DNA of 64,000 nt from positions 1,177,001-1,241,000 of the forward strand of contig JAJKFH010003575.1 of assembly GCA_023333565.1 (NCBI GenBank), written 5' to 3'. Under the pieces are notes generated by a model. The model was not told the DNA's origin and did not search any database. It saw only the letters and a list, made by a program, of their open reading frames with translations. Shown here in pieces: positions 1 to 11,164 of this stretch. A program made the translations under genes and the position numbers. Within the stretch, counting starts at the first letter, position 1. Each line of letters begins with the position of its first letter. The DNA is from Puffinus mauretanicus. Its lineage: Eukaryota > Chordata > Aves > Procellariiformes > Procellariidae.

Positions 1-604
1 GGGCTTGCTGCTGAATTATTTTATCACTGTGAAGGCACCTTTGATGCAAAGCGGTGGTTTCTTTTCTATCTGCCCCAGGAACCTGGTGAGCAACCAAGCA
101 CCATCCTTGCAGCAACCACCTATTTCTTCAAAGGCCACCATGTCCTCCTCTTCCCACAAGACTGATGGACCTCACTGCATCCAGAGGGTCCTCATGGATC
201 AGATCTCTATCCCTTTGCTGTCTGGCTTTTCTCTGGAGTCAGTCTGACCTCTGCAATGATAATGCCCATGTTTTACCCCAAAACTCCTGTTAATACCCCT
301 TGATAACACCTGGCATTTTGCGACAGCAGCAAAGTGGGGACTGTGCCCTGTCTATACAGTCCCCATAGCTTTGTCCTGAGCTATCAATTCCCCATTTTAA
401 TTCTGTCTTGGATTTTTAATTCTTTATCTTCCCATATATAAGATTTTGCTCTTTATTGAGTTTTTTCTTATTGATTTTGGACCTTTGCCTCCACTTCCTG
501 GGTTGACTCTCAACCCTAATCCTGGCCTCTAGAGGATTTTCAGTCCTTTCAACTCGGAGTCATCACAGATTTTATAAGAATGCTTTATTTCATTCCCTAA
601 GACA

Positions 605-635
605 TTAATGACTTGGGACTTTCCCAAGTCATTAA
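605..635. repeat. Perfect 14-bp inverted repeat with 3-nt loop
   Basis: The left arm TTAATGACTTGGGA at 605-618 is the exact reverse complement of the right arm at 622-635, separated by CTT. Both strands could form a tight hairpin. It lies inside MOGAT2 intron 1 and is not next to any recognised transposon end. The stem is too short for a typical pre-miRNA. Confidence 0.9.
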
Positions 636-3451
636 AGACTTTTCTGAGTTGCTTCCAGTCAGTGCTCAGCTTTGCCCTCCACCTCCCACCTCCCTCATGC
701 CCTGTATTTTGGCACGGCAACAGGAGAAGAAAAGTCTGTGTGCAAACAAGCATCACTTGGTACATCAAATCCCACCCAAGCCCAACGCTGTGTGTCTCCA
801 CAAAGACTGGGAAGAGCTGATGGCCACCAAGCTGCCACCTGGTAAAACAGATGCCCTAAAAAGTGCCTGGGAAGAGCTGTGTCCTCTCCATCTGTCCCTC
901 TGGAAGCCTTGGTGCTGTCTGGGAAGGAGGAGACCGAGATAAAAAAAAACATTCATCCAAGCTCTTTGCCTTACCCAGCTCATGGGTTACATCACGTTTG
1001 GTGGGCTACATAATTTGTTCTTCTCTGGGTCTTCATCACAGATCCGGCACCCAGGGCTGAAGGACATGAGAATGGAGATGCCCTGTTCAGCTTCAGCTTC
1101 AGCTGTGAGATAGATGCATCCATGCCCTCATTCTCTGAGAACTGGATTTTCATCTTTGGGAGTCACCTGGCACCTGCCCTCTCCATCTCATCTCAGCTAA
1201 GGCTATCAAAGAAGAGGTACACGATGCTCTCATTTGAGACCTCCTTGTACCTCCTGTTTGCTTTTACAGCAAATAAGTAGAAAGGAGGAATTAGCAAGGA
1301 GAAATAAGTACAAGGATAAATAAGTAGGTCTGGTTTGTAGGGTTTTTTTGTGATAAGTCACCCCGATCCTAGAGTTTTGGTTGTAAAAACAAATCCCTGC
1401 CCCTTTTTAAAATACTGGCATGATGGTACCAATAATTCCTATGGGGGGGAAAAAACCCCAAACAATAATTTAGCAGGATCCTAAACCTCCTTAAAGCTGA
1501 AATGGGATCTTATCTCCTCATATAGGTGGAGACACTGCATCGAGCAGCCTTTGAACAGAAAAGCAAGGCAGGCGCCTGGGTAGGCACTAATACAGCACAT
1601 GGGGAAACACTGCAGCTCTCTGCAGAGCAACAGCTCTAACCTGCAGTGCATCCTCCAGGTCAGAACGAACCCCTGCTCGTACCTGGCACCACTCCTTTCA
1701 AGTGCCATAGGCACAGTCTTTATAACTCTTGAGGAAAAAAGCATCCGGCATGAAACAAAGCTCCAGGGTCCACAGGACACATAAACGCTGCTTGAGGAAC
1801 AATGCGGAGGTTGCAATTTTACTGCACCTGGGAGCCAGCTCATCAGGTCTGCTGCAAAACTGTGCAATGCCTAATTCTCTTTTTATCACACCGTGCAAAG
1901 CTCAAAGTACATTCTGCAAAATGAGGGAGTTGTTCTGGTCCAAATCCATTTACTTATCATCCAAGTGAGGCTTTATCTTGCAATTATGTAATTATTAATT
2001 TCTTCCTCAATTCATTTGCAATTCACCTTTTTTTTTTGCAGGGCAGAATTTGCACATAGTGACCTTCACTTAATCTTAAGATTTTTTTGTGTGTGTGCTC
2101 ATAAAATCTTACAGGGTCCTGGTTGCTGTGGGAAAGGAGCCCATTCCTGTCCCAGAATGGACCCTCAGTCTGAAAGTTGCTGTGGATGGAACCAAAGAGA
2201 CAGGAAAGTTCCAGAAAATGTGCAGTTAAATCCTACTGTCTGCATCCAAACCAATCCCAGCCTTAGGCAGACACATGATTTTTACGGGCTGTATCTTGGC
2301 AAGAAGGCGGCACTCTGTACCGCTGCCTGGTGTGCGAGGGGGAGTCACCGTAGCTGTTTGGATCAAGGGAGGTTGCTGTCCTCCTTCCAGCTTTCTTGCA
2401 GATGTCTGTGTGTCAGGTCCTCAAACTCTTGAATGAAAACATAGCAGAGGCAGTGTGATCCCTTGGATCAGACACCAAGACTTTCTGGACCACCGGTGGG
2501 AAGATATTTGCCACGGAGCTGTATTGCTGTTTCCTGAAAGCCATGTCAGGTCCCCAGGCTGGGTCCACCACCAGCCCCACTGCCCAGGACTTCATGTTCT
2601 TCAGCCTGGCTCCAGGGTCCCTTCACCGGCACCGACCTGGCCTCTTTTACGTTACACAGGTGACTCTTCACATCTTAGAGTCTCCTTGTTCTCCAAGCTG
2701 CTGAAAAATAACATCCCACCCAAGAAAGGGCCAAATCCTGCATCCATTTGAGCTAAGGGCTAGAGGGAAGGACTGTGCACCAGGAGCCAAGATTTATTTC
2801 TATTCCTGCAAATCCTGAGTCTTTTGTGAATCCATGCTGGAGGGGAACACACACTCCCCTTCCTCCACGGGTCATCTCCCAGAGGCAGAGCAGCAAGGAC
2901 AACCTAAAGCCACCTCCTTGCCCCTTCTGCTTCTTTTCTGCAGGACCGGGCAGAAGGGATGGGTAGCAAACAGGAATACTTGCTTGTTATGGGGCTGTTC
3001 CCCATAATCATTGCTTTCTTCCCTTGAGGGGAAACCCAAGAGGAAAATGAGGAACGACAAGGGTTTCTTGCCTATCCCTCCCTGGGCTGGGGACCACTTC
3101 AGAGCTGCCCAGGTGAGAGCCATGTTTCCTACAAACAACGGTCATTTTCTGGGCTACCTGCCAGGCAAACACTTTAAAGGATATCATGAACATGGCATTA
3201 GGCTCTTGGCCAGGGAACCTCAGCAGATACCTCCCTCCTGGGGCCAAACTCCAGCCTAGGTACAACCCATTCTGCCCACAAAGCAACCCGCAAAGGGCTG
3301 TCGGGTCTCAGAAACGCCGCTGGAAGAGATGGCAGTCTGTCTCATGGTGGGGATGGGGGGAAACCTGCAAGTCCCTGGTTCATTAGAAACCCAGCTTTGA
3401 ACCCCATCAGCTGCCAGGGCTCTGCAGAGCCAGACAAGCTCTCCAGCTTAG

Positions 3452-3525
3452 AATCATAGAATGGTCTGGGTTGGAAGGGACTGTAAAGACCATCTAGTTC
3501 CAACCCCCACCTTGGCCATGGTCTC
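3452..3525 (-). mobile_element. CR1 LINE 3'-end fragment
   Basis: The plus strand reads AATCATAGAATGGTCTGGG, then a TTGGAAGGGAC block and a CATCTAGTTCCAACCCCC block. This is the reverse complement of the avian CR1 3' terminus. Only the last ~75 bp survives, typical of extreme 5' truncation. It is a non-coding relic inside MOGAT2 intron 1. Confidence 0.8.
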
Positions 3526-4896
3526 CCTGGGAGCAAGCTCTCTGGTGAGGATGGGGACTGCAGGCGCATCAGGCACACAAATGGCAATGAGATGTGATGA
3601 TAAGATGGCTCTGCCTCACTGCCTTTACAGTATTCTTTAAGGGAAAGGAGGGGAGAATTACCTTTAGCGTTCAGCCATAGCATCGCTACGATACCTACCT
3701 TCCACCTTTCTGCCCCCATAACTCCCTTGATTCCCAGCCTCAGGCTGCAATCTCTCAAGCCGTGGTTGCACACTCAGGAGGACCAGGCAGGTTTGGGGGT
3801 GCGGTTGCAAACAGACGTGATCCTCATCTCCTCCCTCTTGCGAGGTAGCCCAACTGCACATGCTAAATTGCTATAAAATGGCTTAAGCCCTTACACAGAG
3901 CCCTTTCAAGGCAGACATCACCATGGGCTGCAAGAGGAGGTCTAAGGGCATCATGCATGTCTTTGCAATCACATCAGTTCAGTTATCTGAAAATGGCCAG
4001 AGAATCCTCAGCTGGGCTGAGATTAGCCTCTGCACTGTCTGCTCTGCCATGGAAAGTGAAGAGAGAGCCCTTCAAACGAAAACCAACACCAAAGCGCCCT
4101 TGACAAGAAGGAAAGCTCCATACAGACCCTAAATATTACACTTTCTCTTCAGGCCAGATGCCGGGAGGTTTGTCTGCGGTTGCCCGTGGTGTGGTGTGGC
4201 TCTGAGAGAAGCAGTTGTAGAACATTCCTGGACTGCAGGGCCACCAAGGTCTGCACCCAGCCTGCTGACCAGGGGTGCTCCTGAAGCAGCTCTTCATGAT
4301 CCAGGACTCAGCACCTCACATCTCCGTGTTCGTATGGGAGTCAGCAAAGAGAAGACACATCCATGTGGATGTGACGGTTTTCTTGGATCTCCTCACAGGC
4401 CAAGTGATTTCCTGGGCTGGGCTCCCTCAGAGAAGCTCAGAGCAAAAATGAAGTGTTTGGTGGTGGGTGTCTTGTGATAAGTAGTTTTGTTGTGAGCTGC
4501 AAGTCCCTCCGTGGATAAAAACATGGGCATATGACAGACAGCACACATGTATATGCCACGGGCTCCATGTGAGCCACAGGCTAGAAGCACATGGATGACT
4601 TTTCTGGCCAAGTCAAAACAGGGACCATGTCCCATCAAAGTGCTGCTGGGTCCAGCATTGTTGCTAACCCAGCATTTGCTCATTCAACCCGAAATAGGAA
4701 AATCAGCTACCTTTGCAACGAGATGCCTTTTTGGCATCGCAGCAGCCCCAGAGTGAGTCAGACTCCTATTGCGGTTGTCAGGAGGGTTTGCAAGATGCAC
4801 ATTGCTGACGTCCCCAGTGCCAGCCTAGACTCCCTGACAGCGACAGCCTGCACAGGTCCTGTACCCCTCGGCACAGCCAAGCCCGGCAGCCCGGCC

Positions 4897-4940
4897 AGGC
4901 TGTCCCAGGCTGTCCCAGGCTGTCCCAGGCTGTCCCAGGA
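4897..4940. repeat. Tandem repeat, 10-bp unit, about four copies
   Basis: The decamer AGGCTGTCCC is repeated head to tail about four times with no visible divergence until the end of the run. It is a short minisatellite seed in intron DNA. No function is suggested by the sequence. Confidence 0.9.
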
Positions 4941-5389
4941 CTATGCTCAGCTGTCAAGGGGGCTTGACTCACGCTGGCACGGCGTGCCCTTTGCGCCAAC
5001 CCTGCTGATTGAAAGGGTTCAAAGGCTGGGTGTTGTACGCTGGGTCTACGGAGGTGGCATGCACAGGTTTGTTTGCATGGGTTCAGCCCTACGCTAATGC
5101 TTCTGCATGATGTGTCTGGATGGATGCCCATGCCCAAGTCCCATGGAGACTGGGAATCAGAGCGGTGCAGCAGGTTTGGGCATTTCGGTGCCCTGCAGAA
5201 GCCTGGCTCCACTACATTAGGATGGGGCACTGGTCAGTACTGGGATCCTGCAGTGGGGAGGCAATGGGGTCCCCCCTCCATGCCCTGCATCCCATCCTTG
5301 CACCGTGCACTCTCCTTCCAGCGGCTGTCAGCATCTGAAGCAAATGGCACCTTTTGTCTTGGTGCCCTTGCCAGGAGCATCCTCAAGAA

Positions 5390-5780
5390 AACCGGCAGCG
5401 CGGACAATGCCTGCCTGTCGCGGGAGCTGCTGCAGCAGAGCTCCCTGCCAGCACCGGGGTCGAGCTGCCGCATTCATCCAGCGCCCCGCGGAGAATGAAT
5501 GAGCCCCTCGCCCGGTGCTTGGCTTCTCGGGGGATGCATTTGCACAACCATAGCAACAGCTGCCTGCAACCAGTGCTGCCGAGCGGCGGCTGCCGGGATC
5601 TCCAGCCAAAGGGCTGTGCAAATGTCTGGCGGCGGCTGCCTGTGTGTTTTCAGGAGCCTTTTTCTGGCAGCAGAAGCACAAGCCTGTCTCAGAGAGCAAG
5701 GAGCAACCGGCGGCCAAATCCTGCCCAGGGAAGGTCTGATCTCTGTGCCTGAGGGTTATAACCGAGTGCGGCGCGGGGTG
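5390..5780. promoter_or_regulatory. GC/CpG-rich patch with X-box-like and E-box motifs
   Basis: This stretch is visibly richer in CG dinucleotides than the flanking intron. It contains CCATAGCAAC at 5548-5557, which resembles an RFX X-box half, directly abutting the E-box CAGCTG at 5557-5562. A TTATAA lies at 5756-5761 and is followed by a GCGGCGCGGGG run. No coding exon is evident. It could be an intronic enhancer, an alternative promoter or the start of an unannotated transcript. The motifs are seen in the sequence; the regulatory role is inference. Confidence 0.3.
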
Positions 5781-8168
5781 TTTGGCAGCTCATGGGATGA
5801 AATTAAGGGTATTCCTTAGCGTCAAGCCTATCAGTTGTTAAACTGGGAGCTTTTGGGTGGAAAGCTCCGGGCTTAAAGAAACTTTGTAAAATGAATCAAA
5901 CCAGCTGGAATCGCTCCACAAGGTTTGGTCGTCGCCTTCCTAATGCCTTTCTTAACTGCTTTTGGTTTCAGATTGTATCACAAAAAAACCCAAAATCAAA
6001 GTAAAACCGTTCAAGGGAAAGACAGTAATCTCTGGAAGGCCAGTCATGGAGGAGGGTGGGTTTGGGTCTCATCCTCATTCAGACCAAGCTGTATTTCCCT
6101 GCAGGAGGCATTGCCTGCATTTCGAGCAGCTCCACGTTACCCTCCGACTGCAGAGGATTCCTCCCTCCTGCCCATTTTCTGGCTTTCTGCTGGCTCCAGC
6201 GGTCATTTCCATCACTGAAAAGTCAAGTGCCAGCTTGAACCCGATACCAAGAAAGGACAAACCTACAGTGCAGGTTGTTTCGCTGGAAAACACCGTTAAA
6301 GCTCCATAAGCCCCAGCTGCATCCATGCTGGGAATGGGGATGTGGTGTTGTATGGCTTGTGAACTTCGCAGCCACATCTCTACTACGCCCCATCCCATCC
6401 AGGCACCATGGAAGGAAAACCGGGCACAGGAGCAAGGAGGGAGCTACAGAGCACCCCAAAATGTCCCCATCTGGCCAGTTGGGTCCAGGGCTGCATGCCT
6501 TTTTCCAGATCTTCCCTCCCCTGTTAACAACGCCGATGTCTCCTCCTGCAAGGTGGTCTCCAGTGTGCAGGGGAAGGTTGATCACAGCTGGGATCTCTTC
6601 TGCACTAGAAGAACCCAAGGTTTTTAACACAAGTAGGGGGTGGCACCAAGTGCCCTGCTCTCTGCCATGCCATAACTGTGCTTTGCTGGCACAGCTGGCT
6701 GTGCCACCACTGCCACACTGGGATTTCCCCTCCATCTGGAGAGGGATGTCCTCCGGCTTGTCCCAGAGCAACCTAAGGGGCCACACTGGTTATACCTCTC
6801 CAAAAGAACTCATCAGGGCCTGTTTGCTGACCCAGTGGGTGAACAGCATTGCCCAGTCATGTCCATGATGTTAATTCTCTTCTCTTCCAATAAAGGGCAG
6901 CCTCACCAATCCTGGCTACCAGCAACAGTCCCTGGCCTCTGCCATTTCCCAGACCGTGCCAGCATAGAGTTTGGCAGACTGTTACTTAGCGTGGGCCAAA
7001 ACTATGCCAAGGAGCATGCAAAGAGCTACACCATCTGGACCAGTATGGCTCAGTGCTGCAGTCCACCAGATACTGGTGCAGAGGTGGCCACTCAGCCCCA
7101 GGTCTGTAGCAGAGTTTGGATGGAGCCATCTCAGAAACTTAAGGAGGCTCTGAAGCATAGCCTATGCTTTCTTTACAGGTATGGTTTTGGAGATGCTTGA
7201 GTTCCAGGACCCATATATACACAAAGATCTGCTGTCTCTGTGTATTGGGACTAGTCAACAACTATCCTGCCACAATAAAGCAGAAGCTTTACACAGGTCC
7301 CATCTGAGATTAAGAATTGGCATGACAACGGGAAATTCTAGGATGTCACCTTCCAGCTTGGCTCCTGATGGGCTGTAAATCATCCCAGACAGTTTGCGCT
7401 CTCTGATAACCTGGCTCGGGGTCTCCCATCTCCTTATTTCCTAGTGCATCCTATCCAAAACTGCACGTCTCTCATTTCCACCAGCACCTGATGCCCTCCA
7501 CACGGTATTGAGTTTGTCAGAGTCCCAGTTTGCTAATGTGTCTCTTCCCCAACCTGCTTGGGTTTTCCTGGAAAAATGCCCTTTTGTGTCGTGCAGGGGC
7601 ATTTGTATAAAGTGAACTATCTGTTGGGTTGCAAAGCAGAGTCCCTCATGCTCTTCCCATCGTACCATCCCTCAGGCATGGGAATACCATTTCTTATGAC
7701 TAATACTAGGCAGGGCAGCACCTTACACCAGGAAAACACTAAACCTAAAGAGCAGGAGAAGCTGAAACCCCACACGGGTTTAGCTGCTGTGTAAGACCCA
7801 TAGATGTTCCCATGCACAGGCACGCAGCCATGCACTTCCCTAGTGCCACCGTCCTCAGATCAGGTGGCGAGAAGAAATCAAAAAGAAAAAAAAAAAAAAG
7901 GAGGAAAAAAAAGAACTGCTTTAGTGAGACAGAGCCTCCCACACTGCTCTTCATACAGCAAGACAGACGTGTGAGTGCAACGTCTGCTGCTAATCACTTG
8001 TCCTAACATGGCCTGGGATTCACTGCAGGCTCCCAGAAGATGCCTTTAATGCCACTTCCCTTTGGTCCCAGACCTTCGGTCCCAGGTCTTCCTTGGGGTC
8101 AGGAAGAGAAGGGGTTGGGGCAAAAGCTGCTCTGGCTTCTCAGAGAAGAAAAAGGAGCTGTCTCTTAC

Positions 8169-8262
8169 CTAGACCTAGGAAGCTGAAGACCCATTGAACC
8201 ACTGATGCCGTCTGAAGCCTTCTCTGCAGTGGCGTGGAGAGCGGAGCGAACTCAATCTTCAT
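8169..8262 (-). CDS. MOGAT2: Monoacylglycerol O-acyltransferase 2, coding exon 1
   Basis: MOGAT2 is an ER membrane enzyme of the DGAT2/MOGAT family. It transfers an acyl group from acyl-CoA to 2-monoacylglycerol to form diacylglycerol during fat re-esterification in enterocytes. The reading from ATG at 8262 gives MKIEFAPL..., then QRRLQT and VVQWVFSFLGL, which aligns without gaps to the start of vertebrate MOGAT2 (xVEFAPL...ERRLQT...FVFSFLAL). The hydrophobic run begins the first membrane segment. The exon has 31 codons plus one base and ends at a good donor (CTAG then GTAAGA, minus strand). The phase fits mammalian exon 1. An in-frame ATG 22 codons upstream is rejected because conservation begins at the chosen ATG. 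The gene is divergent from MAP6, as in mammals. DGAT2 and MOGAT1/3 are relatives, but this N terminus fits MOGAT2 best. Confidence 0.85.
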
Positions 8263-8318
8263 CTTGGGCTCTGCATGCGCGTCTCGAAAGGGGAAGGAAG
8301 CTCCGCAAGTGGCGAATG

Positions 8319-8348
8319 CAAAGTGCAAGGTCGCCCGTCAATATTTAC
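8319..8348 (-). promoter_or_regulatory. MOGAT2: Putative MOGAT2 proximal promoter motifs (HNF4-like, FOXA/TATA-like)
   Basis: CAAAGTGCA at 8319-8327 differs by one base from the HNF4 motif CAAAGTCCA. TATTTAC at 8342-8348 fits the FOXA core. Read on the gene's strand, the same AT-rich block gives TAAATATT (8340-8347), a weak TATA-like element about 80 bp upstream of the ATG. HNF4 and FOXA control many gut and liver genes, so the pairing would suit an intestinal acyltransferase. The motifs are observed; binding is inference. Confidence 0.3.
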
Positions 8349-8853
8349 CCAGTCTTACAGTATAGGGGATTGTGCAATGTACAGTGGCGGTGGTGGCTGC
8401 CCGCAGCCACCTTCCCGTATGGGGAGCAGAGGGACACTGCCGGGAGGTGTCACCGCCTTTGTGCCAACGTGACTGACCACGTGGTTAGGCAGTGAGGATT
8501 TCATGCTTTTACCACCCAAATCTGGGAAGTGAACTCCCTTCAGGACCCAGTCCTGCCTTCGCTTGAAGGCACTTGCCTGTCTCTTTCAAATTTTGCAATA
8601 TTTGGATGTTCGCAGAGAGGATGAGGCATTTGTGCGTGTGAGGCAGGCTTTATTTTCCACATTCCCCTACAAACCACCCTGTGCACGGCAGGAAGGGACA
8701 AACAGAAGGGACAAGCACGGGCAGGTCACTCGTATTTGCAAGTGCTATGGTGTGGAGGGGTTTCAGTCTCAGCCAAGGAGGTGGGCAGACAACGCAAGGG
8801 TGTTTCACTGCTGAGCACGGGGGTACACGAGCAACCTCTCGCCTCTGCCAGGA

Positions 8854-8903
8854 GATGGATGGATAGATGGATGGATGGATGGATGGATGGATGGATGGAT
8901 GGG
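8854..8903. repeat. (ATGG)n microsatellite
   Basis: About twelve tandem ATGG units with a single ATAG variant near the left end. Simple tetranucleotide repeat in intergenic DNA. Confidence 0.95.
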
Positions 8904-9109
8904 GCAGACAAGTGTCCATGTGCACCCTTGCACACGTTTATGTGGGTGTATGAGAAAGGAAGTACTACCTCCCTTTTGCATTTCTACCTCCAAGCAGGTG
9001 AACGGTCTGAACCTCTGCCTAGTCACATGCAAGGAGCTGCAACTTACTGGATGAAAAAGAATTCAGAAATCTGAGGAACAAAATCCTCAGGGAACTGACA
9101 AGCCGCTCA

Positions 9110-9340
9110 GGTAAACCAAGAAATCATCTCGTGAGAGGCCTGAGAAAACCAAGGGTCTCGTTGTAACCAGGGTACAGAATAACACCACTTACAGAGTGAA
9201 TTAAACAATAAGCCGATCGGCTGCTAAAGCACCGGCGCGCATACAAAGGCGTCGCTCGCTTGTCTAAGGGGCATTTCGAATCCCCAAACTCACCGCGGCC
9301 AAGAATTACAGAACAAAACTAAAAACAACCCTTGGCAAAA
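9110..9340. other. CpG-dense patch with 12-bp palindrome, origin unknown
   Basis: The stretch contains a cluster of CG dinucleotides (CGATCGG, CGGCGCGC, GCGTCGCTCGC, CCGCGG) inside otherwise CpG-poor DNA. It holds the perfect palindrome AGCCGATCGGCT at 9211-9222 and a bulged hairpin GGGGCATTTCGAATCCCC at 9268-9285. No frame is convincingly coding. A recently inserted retroelement fragment or a small unmethylated regulatory island are both possible. Confidence 0.35.
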
Positions 9341-10360
9341 CCAAATCAGAGGTGTTAGCTGAAAAATAATCCCTCCTCTTTCTCAGGCCCTAGGAAAACG
9401 CTGGGCTATGAGGAGCTTACATCTGTTAGACTCCATTTCCCAGAGTCACTAGAAACTGGTGAAACCCCAAGGGCTCTTTTCCTAAAGACTCTGGTTGCTT
9501 TAATTGAGCTGAAACTGGCTTACATCTCCCCATCCTTTGTCTTCTGTTGCAAATGCCAGGACCCTGTCTGCTTTGAGAAAGCAAAGGAGGCTTTTAACTC
9601 TTTCGGCTCTGTTGCCTGGAGACAAGATGTTTCCTGGTGAGAAACCACCAGCAATTTCCAAAATGCTGTGTGGAGATCTGCAGGTCCAGGGCTCCTGATC
9701 TTCCCGGGCTGTGCAATCCCCAGCATGGGCAGGGAGGTGCACGGTGAGACCAAGGAGGAGAAAGTCTTTGCAGGGACATCCCTGGTCCAGAGATGATGTT
9801 TCAAGATGTTTTCCATCCTGCAGTCTTGTCCTCGTTGAAGCCCACCCATGCCAGGGAGCTCTTTTGGTTTTTGCTAGTGCAAAGGCTCACACCTGAGCAC
9901 TGGGGACACCCAGACACGTGGGAAATGTTTTCTGCTCCCAGAAATTTCAGGCTAAACCCTGGAGCGGTTGTATTGCTGGTCAACATATTTCTTGTCCTTG
10001 AGAACTTTGTGGGCCTCCCGGGCTTGGGACAGGGCTTGTTTTCACCCATACTAATGCCCACAGTATGGCCAGGGCAGTGATTCCTCCCCCGCTCTGGGAA
10101 CTAGATACAGTTTGGGCTCCTCAGTATCAGGCAGAACGTGGTAGATGGGAGTGAACCCAGTGCGGGCACCAAGCTGGTCAGGACTGGAGCTTGGGCTGTG
10201 CAAGGAGAGGCTGAGAGCTGGGTGTGTGTAGTGGGAGCGATGGCAAAGAGGATTTATACAGCTGTCTGCAGCTCCTGGCTGGGGTGGTGGAGAGGACACA
10301 GAGATGGGCTCTCCTCAGAGGTGCCCAGTGGTGGGACGAGAGATGACAGCCCAAGTTAGG

Positions 10361-10592
10361 ACAAAAGAAATTCTTATATGATACAAGGAAGCCTGTTTTT
10401 CCCTGTGAGGGTGGTCAAACCCCGGAACAGGAGCCTGAGGGCAGGGCGGGAATCTCCATCCTTGGAGACAGTCAAACCTCACCTGGACGTGACCATGAGC
10501 AACCTGATCTTATTGGCCTTGCTTTGACCAGGGGGTTGGAGCAGAGACCCTGGAGATCCCTTCCATCCAAACTCACTCTATGATCTCACCTA
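10361..10592 (+). mobile_element. Old CR1 LINE 3' fragment
   Basis: Blocks match the CR1 3' region in order: GTGAGGGTGGTCAAACCCC, GGAACAGG, CATCCTTGGAGACAGTCAA, CTGGACGTGACC, GAGCAACCTGATC, a degenerate GACCAGGGGGTTGGAGC, and CCCTTCCATCCAAACTCAC near the end. It is more diverged than the copies at 31475 and 51434. No coding capacity remains. Confidence 0.75.
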
Positions 10593-11164
10593 GCTTTCAG
10601 CATCTAAATGTTGGATGCTGAAGTCCAAGCTTTGCAGCCCAGGATCCCTGCAGAGTCACAGCAGGGAACACAAACCTTCACAGTGAATTTATATGACTTA
10701 TTTTAGCTGTCTAACTCAGAAAGGGGCAAATGGCTCTCTGAAAGTGTTGGGATCTCTCCAAGGAAGACTTTAACCTAGCAGGAGGGGTTGAGGAGCAGGA
10801 ATTTGAAAGGCTTATTTTGGCCCAGCTTAGGACCTCGGACTACACCCAAGCCTCAGAAAGACACTCCTTTCTTTGCAGAAAGGTCTCGCCTTGCTCTTTG
10901 CCAGTCACTTTGCCCTGCTCTCCTCCTTTCCTCTTGCTCTCTCTTCCTGCCACTGTCTGCTTTCTGACAGGGGAGCTGCAGATGTGGGTGACTGTCAAAA
11001 AAGGTGCATGCATCAGCTCTGGCACTGCTTTGCAGGTAGGTCGTGGTCTCATCGTGGTCAACCCCATCCTTACTAAAGGGTCTTGCTACTGTTGGAACAT
11101 CCTTCACAGCTCTTAATAGCCGTGGGATCATCTTTGAGGACTGGAAGGAAATAGAACTGCGGTG

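Larger units (their letters stand above)
1..8168 (-). other. MOGAT2: MOGAT2 intron 1 (partial); no further exon recognised
   Basis: This stretch lies downstream of the MOGAT2 exon 1 splice donor on the minus strand. I looked on the minus strand for the conserved acyltransferase segments of exons 2-6: the HPHG block, the GG-rich block after the membrane hairpin, YFPI, and the GGAQEAL-type block. None was found, so the intron appears to be at least 8.1 kb and to run past the left edge. The interval holds one short CR1 fragment, one perfect hairpin, one 10-bp tandem repeat and one GC-rich patch, each listed separately. The remaining open frames are short and show no recognisable domain. Confidence 0.55.

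Noticed and set aside
8263..8328. Longer MOGAT2 N terminus starting at 8328
   Set aside because: The extra 22 residues have no counterpart in the family; conservation starts at the ATG at 8262.
8854..8903. Considered as a CRISPR-like or protein repeat
   Set aside because: It is a plain (ATGG)n microsatellite without spacers.
9268..9285. Possible tRNA T-arm (TTCGAAT between G and C runs)
   Set aside because: The five-base stem does not pair with a seven-base loop, and no anticodon or D arm is seen.
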